From positions 1-6,380 of the forward strand of contig WJKG01000066.1 in assembly GCA_014729205.1 (NCBI GenBank): a stretch of DNA of 6,380 nucleotides. Reading direction: 5' to 3'. The number at the start of each line of letters is the position of its first letter. The first letter of the stretch is position 1. Source of the stretch: a candidate division GN15 bacterium. Its GTDB lineage: Bacteria; Zixibacteria; MSB-5A5; GN15; FEB-12. Under the pieces are notes generated by a model that saw nothing but the letters and a program-made list of their open reading frames with translations, did not search any database and had not been told where the DNA came from. A program made the position numbers and the translations under genes. Below, piece after piece: positions 1-5,759 of the stretch.

Positions 1-2
1 CT

Positions 3-2705
3 GCAAGTGTAGATCGGGAAGACCTGGTGCTTAATACCCGTATACGGCCTGAAGCGTCACTCCGCGGTGCGCGGGCAGTCTTCCGCGAAGATGCGATCAG
101 CATCTATCGACTCGATGCTATCGAGGCCGTCCTGTCTGAGGGAGTATCGGGGCTCGTTTCCCTGGCCGACTGGCCTCCTGCGGCAGTGGTGTACAAGGAA
201 CCCCTGCGCTTTTTGTCAGCCTCGATGACAACGGTGGGTATTGATACCGTCATCGACAAGGTATCTCGGGATTCGCTGGAGTCCTATGTCGGCACTCTGC
301 AAGCATTCGATCCTCGTGTGACTGGTACACCTGCCAACCATGCATCGCGCGACTACATTCGCGATGCCTTCGTCTCGTTTGGTTTCGACTCTGTATACCT
401 GGACAGCTTCACGGGGTATCAAGTCGGTGGTCCCAGCCTCCCGGGATATAACGTAGTGGCGGTCAAGACGGGCACCGTCTACCCGGACAAGTACATTGTC
501 GTGGGCGGGCACTTCGATGCCGTCCCCGGCAGCCCGGGTGCTGATGACAATGGTTCGGGGACTGCAGGGACCATGGAGATCGCGCGGATTATCGCCGAGA
601 CCGAAACCGCGATGAGTTTCGTATTCATTGCCTTTGACAGCGAAGAGTCGGGGCTGTGGGGTTCCAAGCATTATGCCGAGGCGGCATTTGATCGTGGCGA
701 GGATATTGTCGTCATGCTCAATATGGACATGATCGCATTTGAGGCGAACGACACTGAAGCATCCCTGTTCCACGGAGGTGTTCAGGCTTATGCCTTGCTT
801 TGGGACGCTTTGGCCACTGCCTGGTCCGGGATCGACGGTTTCCTGGCCGGTGGTAGTGGTCGATCCGATCACTTTCCGTTTCTGCAGAACGGGTACGATG
901 CGGTCTTTGTCCATGAGCGCGTCTTTTCCAATGTCTACCACTCCTTCCGTGACAGCACAACTCACATGGACTTCGACTACATGACACGGATGGTGGAGGC
1001 AACGTTGGCAACCGGATACACGGTGAGCGAATCTCCGCCGCCGGTGCAGATTATATCGTTGCGCGATGCTGGCGATGGCGAATCTGTTCAGGTAACATGG
1101 GAGGAGCTCGATTCCGGAGCACTCACTGACTACGTCCTGTACTATGGAGATGATCCTGACCTGATCGACTTCGACTCGGTTGTGGTTTCCCCAACCACAA
1201 ATCAGTACCTGATCACCGGATTGACCGAGGGGAACGAGTACACGTTCTATGTGTCAGCCCGGAATGCCGAGGGGAGTACATCATTCGCGGTTCACACGGA
1301 GACCGCCACCCCCAGTGATATACCACCGAGACCGAACGATGTCACCGCCATGCCGATTGAGGATGGCATCCACCTGAGCTGGAGCTTCGGCGAGCTGCCG
1401 CTGGACTTTGACCGATTCGCGATTGTGCGCGATGGAAGTGAGCTGTCAGTACAGGTAACCGACACGAGCTTCATCGATAACGACCCTGTGCTGGGCACCG
1501 ACTTCCATGAGTATCTGGTGGTAGCTATCGATACCGATGGTAATAGCTCGGATACTGTGGGCATGGTTCCAGTCGTCAGCCGGGCGGCGACACTGGAAGA
1601 TGGTCGGATACTGGCGATCAACCGTACCGACGCATCAGTAGGTCTGACTCTGGCCGATGACAGCGTTACAGCAGCCTTCCTGCACGAAGCGCTGGCACCG
1701 TATGACTATGACTTCGTAGCGGATACCAATGTACTTATGACGTCGCCGCCCGACACGCTGAAGCTGTGGGATCTGTTGGACTACCAGGTTGTCGTTGTTG
1801 CCGCTGAAGGCGCCCGTTTCGACGAGTTGCTGCCGTTGTCGGTGCCGATTCTCGAGCAAATGGCCTACTATCATTCAATCGGCGGCCGTGTGGTCGTATT
1901 CGGTCGCTGGGGATCGCTCCTGGAGACACAGCGGCTGTCAATCTACTCTACCCCGGGGAGTATGGGGTACCCCTATTACTCGGCGTTCGGCATCCGTCAA
2001 CGGTATTCAACACCCGATACCGTTGATATTGCTGGTCAGATGTCGGTTAGCGACCTGGTGGGAGCGCACCCGCAGGTGTCGGGGTATCCGCAGCTCACCT
2101 GGGATTCCTCACTGACGATCGCTCACAGCACCGATGATGACTTGCCCATAACGAGTCTCTCAGGCATCCCTGGTGGAAGCTTCGTCGATCTGGAGACAGG
2201 CTACGAAGTCATATACACCTACGATTCTCGCCGAGAGGATCCCGTGAACGAGGGCAAACCAGTGGGGTGGCGCCATAACAATGACAGTGCAGGTTTCGTG
2301 TTCTTCGACCTGCCACTCTCTGCCATGGAGCGAAGCTCCGCACTCGCGGCGCTTCGCAAAGCAGTCAATGATCTGACGGATGTTGCAACCGGTGTCGACG
2401 ATGAGCCAAGTGAGCTGGTAACGCCGAATCGCTATCGTCTGTATCCCAACTACCCGAACCCGTTCAATCCAACGACAAGCATCCGGTTCTATTTGCCGCG
2501 GGCGGGCGATGTCACCCTCACCGTGTACAACACGTTGGGGCAAGAGGTGCGTACGCTTGCGAATCAGCGATTCGAGAGCGGGGATCACGTGGTTCAGTGG
2601 GATGGGGAGAACTCGGCCGGCCAACGTGTGGCCAGCGGTGTATACTTCTACCGGCTCGATACAGAGGGCTTTTCATCAAGTCGAAAAATGGTGCTGCTCA
2701 AGTAG
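3..2705 (+). CDS. Secreted M28-family zinc aminopeptidase with FnIII domains and type IX secretion sorting domain (5' partial)
   Basis: Predicted exported metallopeptidase that removes N-terminal residues from peptides using two zinc ions. Residue numbers count from the GTG at 27. Catalytic domain about 75-333: His162 and Asp164 in GGHFDAV, Asp173 in GADDNGSG, Glu206-Glu207 in DSEESG (general base and zinc ligand), Asp234 in NMDMIA, and His305 in VYHSFRD, so the full M28 set is present. Two fibronectin type III domains follow (about 337-428 and 433-517). Residues 522-788 include an alpha/beta stretch with the look of a glutamine-amidotransferase-like fold; this is inference. Residues 801-892 form a type IX secretion (Por/FlgD-like) sorting domain with YPNPFNPTT, VYNTLGQEV and GVYFYRL. 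The frame is open back to position 3 and no signal peptide follows the GTG, so the real start lies upstream of the window. It converges on the methyltransferase gene. The family call is firm; the substrate is unknown. Confidence 0.93.
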   Translation, partial: ASVDREDLVLNTRIRPEASLRGARAVFREDAISIYRLDAIEAVLSEGVSGLVSLADWPPAAVVYKEPLRFLSASMTTVGIDTVIDKVSRDSLESYVGTLQAFDPRVTGTPANHASRDYIRDAFVSFGFDSVYLDSFTGYQVGGPSLPGYNVVAVKTGTVYPDKYIVVGGHFDAVPGSPGADDNGSGTAGTMEIARIIAETETAMSFVFIAFDSEESGLWGSKHYAEAAFDRGEDIVVMLNMDMIAFEANDTEASLFHGGVQAYALLWDALATAWSGIDGFLAGGSGRSDHFPFLQNGYDAVFVHERVFSNVYHSFRDSTTHMDFDYMTRMVEATLATGYTVSESPPPVQIISLRDAGDGESVQVTWEELDSGALTDYVLYYGDDPDLIDFDSVVVSPTTNQYLITGLTEGNEYTFYVSARNAEGSTSFAVHTETATPSDIPPRPNDVTAMPIEDGIHLSWSFGELPLDFDRFAIVRDGSELSVQVTDTSFIDNDPVLGTDFHEYLVVAIDTDGNSSDTVGMVPVVSRAATLEDGRILAINRTDASVGLTLADDSVTAAFLHEALAPYDYDFVADTNVLMTSPPDTLKLWDLLDYQVVVVAAEGARFDELLPLSVPILEQMAYYHSIGGRVVVFGRWGSLLETQRLSIYSTPGSMGYPYYSAFGIRQRYSTPDTVDIAGQMSVSDLVGAHPQVSGYPQLTWDSSLTIAHSTDDDLPITSLSGIPGGSFVDLETGYEVIYTYDSRREDPVNEGKPVGWRHNNDSAGFVFFDLPLSAMERSSALAALRKAVNDLTDVATGVDDEPSELVTPNRYRLYPNYPNPFNPTTSIRFYLPRAGDVTLTVYNTLGQEVRTLANQRFESGDHVVQWDGENSAGQRVASGVYFYRLDTEGFSSSRKMVLLK

Positions 2706-2733
2706 CGCTATGAAACTGCGACGAGCGAGCCAC

Positions 2734-2750
2734 TTGGCCTAATCGGCCGG
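2734..2750. terminator. Weak hairpin at the convergent gene junction
   Basis: GGCC (2736-2739) and GGCC (2745-2748) can pair around the 5-nt loop TAATC, with two flanking T-G wobble pairs on the + strand. It lies 29 nt after the peptidase stop and overlaps the stop codon of the convergent methyltransferase gene (2741-2739). Only TTT follows on the + strand and there is no T-run on the minus strand, so it is at best a poor intrinsic terminator. The position is what makes it plausible. Confidence 0.22.
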
Positions 2751-3542
2751 TTTGCAGATGAAGATCAGCTCTCCCGGATCAACGGCGCCGAACTCTTTCT
2801 TTTTGAAGTCCGCGTAAACCGATAGCACTTCGAAACCGCAACGGTAGAGCAGGTGCTCCGCCTCATACCGGTACAGCCATCTGAGCGTGAGTCGTTGTAC
2901 CAGCCGCTCACGGTCACCATTGGGGTGTGTGACGAGATAGATCAGGTCCGCATCGAAAGTCTGGCGGAATAAGTCACGGTTGAAGTTCCGGTGTTTCAGC
3001 ACGATACGACGCTCATCAGGCAGGATGACAGCAGGTTCGGCACCGAACTCTTCCGTTTCCGGCTGTGTCACCAGCAGTTCCATAGACGGATTGAACAGAG
3101 ACATCACGAAGCGACCATCGGCTTCAAGATGCTGTCGCACCGACGTCAAACACTGAATCTGATCCTCCACCGTCAGCAGCGCCTGGAACGAGCGAAAGGG
3201 GATGTAAACGAACGGGAACTTGCGCCCCAGATAGAACTGGCGCATGTCTCCATGCACCAGTTCTATACGATTCTGTACTTCAGGTGGTTCCTCTGCGAGT
3301 TTCTCTTCGCAGCGCGCCAGCATGAGTTTGGAAAGGTCAAGCCCGGTAACCGAGATTCCCGAGCGGGCCATGGGAAACAGCACCCGACCGGTGCCGCTTC
3401 CGAGCTCCAACGCCGTGTCTCCGCAGGAGCGGGCGAGGTCGACATAGAAGTCGACGTCGTCCATAGCGTTGTGTCCGAACAGATAGTCATAGAACTCTAC
3501 CGCGAACGGGAAGTCGCGATAGCCACCGGTTGGATCGGACAT
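2739..3542 (-). CDS. Class I SAM-dependent methyltransferase, substrate unknown
   Basis: A 267-residue cytoplasmic protein, the size of a stand-alone Rossmann-fold methyltransferase. Motif I is ALELGSGTGR (44-53), the glycine-rich SAM loop. The acidic residue that usually holds the SAM ribose is Asp69 in VTGLDLS, and HGDMRQF (98-103, Asp99) matches the motif that contacts adenine. The N-terminal stretch FYDYLFG and a C-terminal sheet region ending ELIFICKP fit the Methyltransf_25/41-like group. No substrate-specific motif is recognised. I chose the ATG at 3542. A TTG six bases upstream would add two residues; an AGGG (3556-3553) lies 10 nt before the ATG and 4 nt before the TTG, so the sequence does not fully settle this. 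The gene lies 29 nt downstream of the transketolase gene on the same strand, so the two are probably co-transcribed. Its stop faces the peptidase gene. Confidence 0.88.
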   Translation of the reverse strand: MSDPTGGYRDFPFAVEFYDYLFGHNAMDDVDFYVDLARSCGDTALELGSGTGRVLFPMARSGISVTGLDLSKLMLARCEEKLAEEPPEVQNRIELVHGDMRQFYLGRKFPFVYIPFRSFQALLTVEDQIQCLTSVRQHLEADGRFVMSLFNPSMELLVTQPETEEFGAEPAVILPDERRIVLKHRNFNRDLFRQTFDADLIYLVTHPNGDRERLVQRLTLRWLYRYEAEHLLYRCGFEVLSVYADFKKKEFGAVDPGELIFICKPAD

Positions 3543-3571
3543 GGTCAATCAACCCTGCCTGATAGTCACTG

Positions 3572-5440
3572 TCACTTCCCGATCATCTTCAGCACCTGAG
3601 GGACAATGGCCCGAGCGCTGATGCTTTGATGATCCAGCAACTCGCCCGGGCTGCCGCTGGTCGGCCGACGGTGTACCGCCAGGTTGACAATCGGAACCGG
3701 GCACTGCTCGAAGACCGAACGGACTGCCTCGCCGATACCGCCCTCGCGGAAGTGATCCTCAACCGTCAGGATCCCTTTCGTTTCCCTAGCGGCGCGTCTA
3801 AGCGTAGTCTTGTCGATCGGCTTGACGCTGTACAGATCGATGACGCGGATGTTGATCTTCTGCTTTTTGAGTTCCTCATACGCTTTGAGAGTCTCGTGCA
3901 GCGTTATGCCGGCAGCCACCACCGTGATCTGGTCCTTCTTGCTGCGATACACAGTCTTGGAGCCGCCGATTTTGAACTTCTCCGACTTGCGATAGATCAC
4001 CGGTGTGGCGTTGCGCGAAGTGCGGATATAGATGATACCCTTCTTTTCGCGAAGAGCAGCCTCAGTGAGACGTTCTGCGCTGTAGGCATCGGAGGGGTAC
4101 AGTACTATGCTGTCCAGGATGGAGCGGAACATGGCAATATCTTCCAGGGCCATCTGTGAGGGACCATCCTGGCCGATAGCGACACCAGCGTGCGAACCAT
4201 TGATGATCATATGCGGCTCTGCGTACTGAGCCATGCGAATCTGGTCGCAGGCCCGTGACAGGAAAGCTGCAAAACTGGAGGCACAGACCAGCTTGTCTCG
4301 ACGGGCCAGACCAAGCGCTGCGGAAACCATATTTTGCTCGGCAATGAACATCTCGAAGAACCGATCCGGGTGAGCCTTCTGGAAGATGTTGGTATAAGTG
4401 GAATTGCTGGTCTCGGCGTCGAGCACAACCATATTCGGGAAGGCTTGGAACAGGCGCGCCAGGGCGTTGCCGTAAGCTTTCCGGGTCGGGAGCTTGTCGA
4501 CGGTGCTGTAGTCAGGATCTTTGACTCGCTTCTTCGCTACCTTCTTGATCTTGCGCCTGGGTGGTTTGGCGATCTTCCCCCGGGCCTTCTTGTTGACCGG
4601 TCCCAGTTGATCCAGCGCCTTCTGGAGCTCCTCGGCTGGAATCGGCTTGCCGTGCCAGCCGTCCTTGTTTTCGACAAAGCTGACCCCCTTTCCCTTGAGC
4701 GTCTTGGCGATGATCATAGTCGGCTTGTCGCCACCGGAAACAGCGCGCTTGTATGCGTTGAATATCTTGGGGATACTGTGTCCATCGACAGTAATCGTCC
4801 GCCAGCCACAAGCTTTGATCCGCCGTTCGTGTTCGGCTACACGGTGACCATACATGGTTGGCCCGCGCTGTCCGAGTCGGTTTACGTCGAGTATCCCCAC
4901 CAGGTTGCCCAGCTTATAGTGGGTGGCCAGATTCATAGCCTCGGCTACCTGCCCTTCGGTCATCTCACTGTCACCAAGCAGCACATACGTCATGTACGGC
5001 AGTTTGTCGACGTACTTAGCATTAAGTGCCATACCGACACCCACCGACAGCCCCTGGCCGAGGGAGCCCGTAGCGGCTTCGGTGTATGGGAAGGTCATGG
5101 CGGGGTGGCCTTCGAGTCGGCTGCCGAATTTGCGGAGCGACATGATCTCACGTTCGCTGATGGCCCCGGCGGCACCGTAGAGGCCGTACAGCAATGGCGA
5201 CGCGTGGCCTTTGGAGAACACCAGGCGGTCGTTGTTTGGATCATTGGGCTTCTGGACATCGAACCGATAGAAGCCGCCGAATACGAGCGTCGTCATCAGG
5301 TCGGTGGCCGACATAGCCGTCGTCGGATGTCCGGAGCCGGCTTCGGTGGTAGACACTACTGACCAGTACCGAATAAGCTGGGCAAGGTCCTCGAGTTGCT
5401 TCCGTTTCGATCGAGACAGTTTGGCATCCCTTACACGCAT
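3572..5440 (-). CDS. tkt: Transketolase (vertebrate-type, single polypeptide)
   Basis: Thiamine-diphosphate enzyme moving two-carbon ketol units between sugar phosphates in the pentose phosphate pathway. At 622 residues it is full length for the short, vertebrate-like class (human TKT is 623). The N-terminal cofactor domain has GSGHP (His38), SKGHA (His79), EGHP (His112), the cofactor motif as GDSEMTEG (156-163) with metal ligand Asn187 in DVNRLGQ, and WHGKP (His263). The central domain has the catalytic Glu368 in IAEQNM, GSHAGV (His417) and DGPSQMALED with Gln429 where E. coli-type enzymes carry His. The C-terminal domain has RVIDLYSVKPID and TVEDHFREGGIGEA. Two oddities: Ser158 replaces the usual Gly of GDG, and residues 284-307 between the first two domains are a lysine/arginine-rich linker. 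The ATG at 5440 is supported by GGGAG six bases upstream. It is probably the first gene of an operon with the methyltransferase, and is divergent from the wbpB-like gene. Confidence 0.96.
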   Translation of the reverse strand: MRVRDAKLSRSKRKQLEDLAQLIRYWSVVSTTEAGSGHPTTAMSATDLMTTLVFGGFYRFDVQKPNDPNNDRLVFSKGHASPLLYGLYGAAGAISEREIMSLRKFGSRLEGHPAMTFPYTEAATGSLGQGLSVGVGMALNAKYVDKLPYMTYVLLGDSEMTEGQVAEAMNLATHYKLGNLVGILDVNRLGQRGPTMYGHRVAEHERRIKACGWRTITVDGHSIPKIFNAYKRAVSGGDKPTMIIAKTLKGKGVSFVENKDGWHGKPIPAEELQKALDQLGPVNKKARGKIAKPPRRKIKKVAKKRVKDPDYSTVDKLPTRKAYGNALARLFQAFPNMVVLDAETSNSTYTNIFQKAHPDRFFEMFIAEQNMVSAALGLARRDKLVCASSFAAFLSRACDQIRMAQYAEPHMIINGSHAGVAIGQDGPSQMALEDIAMFRSILDSIVLYPSDAYSAERLTEAALREKKGIIYIRTSRNATPVIYRKSEKFKIGGSKTVYRSKKDQITVVAAGITLHETLKAYEELKKQKINIRVIDLYSVKPIDKTTLRRAARETKGILTVEDHFREGGIGEAVRSVFEQCPVPIVNLAVHRRPTSGSPGELLDHQSISARAIVPQVLKMIGK

Positions 5441-5446
5441 CGATCA

Positions 5447-5451
5447 CTCCC
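5447..5451 (-). promoter_or_regulatory. Ribosome binding site of the transketolase gene
   Basis: GGGAG on the minus strand, with a 6-nt spacer to the ATG at 5440. It fixes the transketolase start. Confidence 0.7.
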
Positions 5452-5570
5452 TGTTGTTATGGCTGTTGATCTCGATTTGTATTGACGATGGAATCCCGCA
5501 GCAGTGTCGATTATCCCCCATGAGGCCGCTCGGACGGCATCGTTGTTCCCTGCTGCTGCAAAATCGTGGC

Positions 5571-5590
5571 ATACGAAAGTATACGAAAAT
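5571..5590. repeat. Tandem direct repeat of a 10-bp unit
   Basis: ATACGAAAGT is followed directly by ATACGAAAAT, nine of ten bases identical. The 10-bp period is about one DNA helical turn, which would put two protein-binding half-sites on the same face. The first copy plus two bases also spells ATAC-GAAA-GTAT, a 4-bp hairpin with a GNRA-type loop on the + strand. Function is not known; an operator role is inference from its place between divergent genes. Confidence 0.45.
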
Positions 5591-5632
5591 CCTGAGCAGC
5601 ACAAACGCTTTCTGAAGATAGCTGTCGCGTCA

Positions 5633-5651
5633 GACCATTTGGAACCTGGTC
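5633..5651. promoter_or_regulatory. Possible operator dyad GACCA-N9-TGGTC
   Basis: A perfect 5-bp inverted repeat with a 9-bp centre, about 109 bp upstream of the wbpB-like start. The size and spacing are those of a dimeric regulator site, but such a short dyad can easily occur by chance in a region of this size. Confidence 0.2.
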
Positions 5652-5706
5652 AATGAACACCAAAATCGCGCTTGCCAACGGACCGTAATTGGCTTTATTG
5701 GGCTGA

Positions 5707-5725
5707 AAACCGGGAATCCCGGGTT
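5707..5725. promoter_or_regulatory. Possible operator: near-perfect 19-bp palindrome upstream of the wbpB-like gene
   Basis: The palindrome is centred on A5716, with GGGA (5712-5715) mirrored by TCCC (5717-5720), then two C-G pairs, one mismatch (5709/5723) and two A-T pairs: eight of nine positions match. The single-base centre makes an RNA hairpin unlikely and a dimeric DNA-binding site more likely. It lies 24 nt before the ribosome binding site, where a repressor or activator of the downstream gene could act. Confidence 0.3.
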
Positions 5726-5748
5726 CTTATGTGCACGATAGTTTAGAT

Positions 5749-5754
5749 AAGGAG
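5749..5754 (+). promoter_or_regulatory. Ribosome binding site of the wbpB-like gene
   Basis: AAGGAG with a 5-nt spacer to the ATG at 5760. It is the strongest Shine-Dalgarno sequence in the window and fixes the start of the gene that runs off the right edge. Confidence 0.8.
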
Positions 5755-5759
5755 CCTCT

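Larger units (their letters stand above)
5441..5759. other. Divergent intergenic region between tkt and the wbpB-like gene
   Basis: These 319 bp separate two divergent starts and carry no convincing gene: the open frames crossing it have no Shine-Dalgarno sequence and no protein-like composition. Promoters for both sides are expected here. On the minus strand, GATAAT (5515-5510), 69 nt before the transketolase ATG, resembles a -10 box but has no matching -35 at normal spacing. On the + strand I find no convincing promoter pair; the phylum's sigma consensus may differ. The region does hold four small symmetric elements: a 7-bp inverted repeat at 5551-5601, a tandem 10-bp repeat inside it (5571-5590), a GACCA/TGGTC dyad (5633-5651) and a near-palindrome (5707-5725). 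No tRNA or known riboswitch core was recognised by eye. Confidence 0.6.

Noticed and set aside
216..965. Open frame of 249 codons on the minus strand inside the peptidase gene
   Set aside because: It is antisense to the conserved M28 catalytic domain, with no domain signature and no start signal.
1180..1200. Perfect 8-bp inverted repeat (TTGTGGTT, 5-nt loop, AACCACAA) within the peptidase gene
   Set aside because: It falls in the first FnIII domain in good coding sequence; about one such repeat is expected by chance in a window of this length.
2991..3599. Open frame of 202 codons on the + strand across the methyltransferase gene
   Set aside because: It is antisense to a gene with clear SAM-binding motifs; the composition is rich in His/Gln/Arg as expected of a shadow frame.
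4334..5362. Long open frame (342 codons) on the + strand antisense to transketolase
   Set aside because: It lies wholly inside the transketolase gene, which has an unmistakable protein family match; no ribosome binding site or recognisable domain. It reflects codon bias of the real gene.
5482..5515. TTGACG followed by ATTATC as a + strand promoter
   Set aside because: Spacing between the boxes is over 20 bp and the downstream box fits poorly; the pair does not make a convincing sigma-70 promoter.
5521..5585. TGAGG...CGAAAG resemblance to a hammerhead ribozyme core
   Set aside because: The required CUGAUGA core and properly placed helices are absent; only short fragments resemble it.
5304..5615. 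Small + strand frame running from the transketolase gene into the intergenic region
   Set aside because: No ribosome binding site, no recognisable domain, and its first half is antisense to transketolase.
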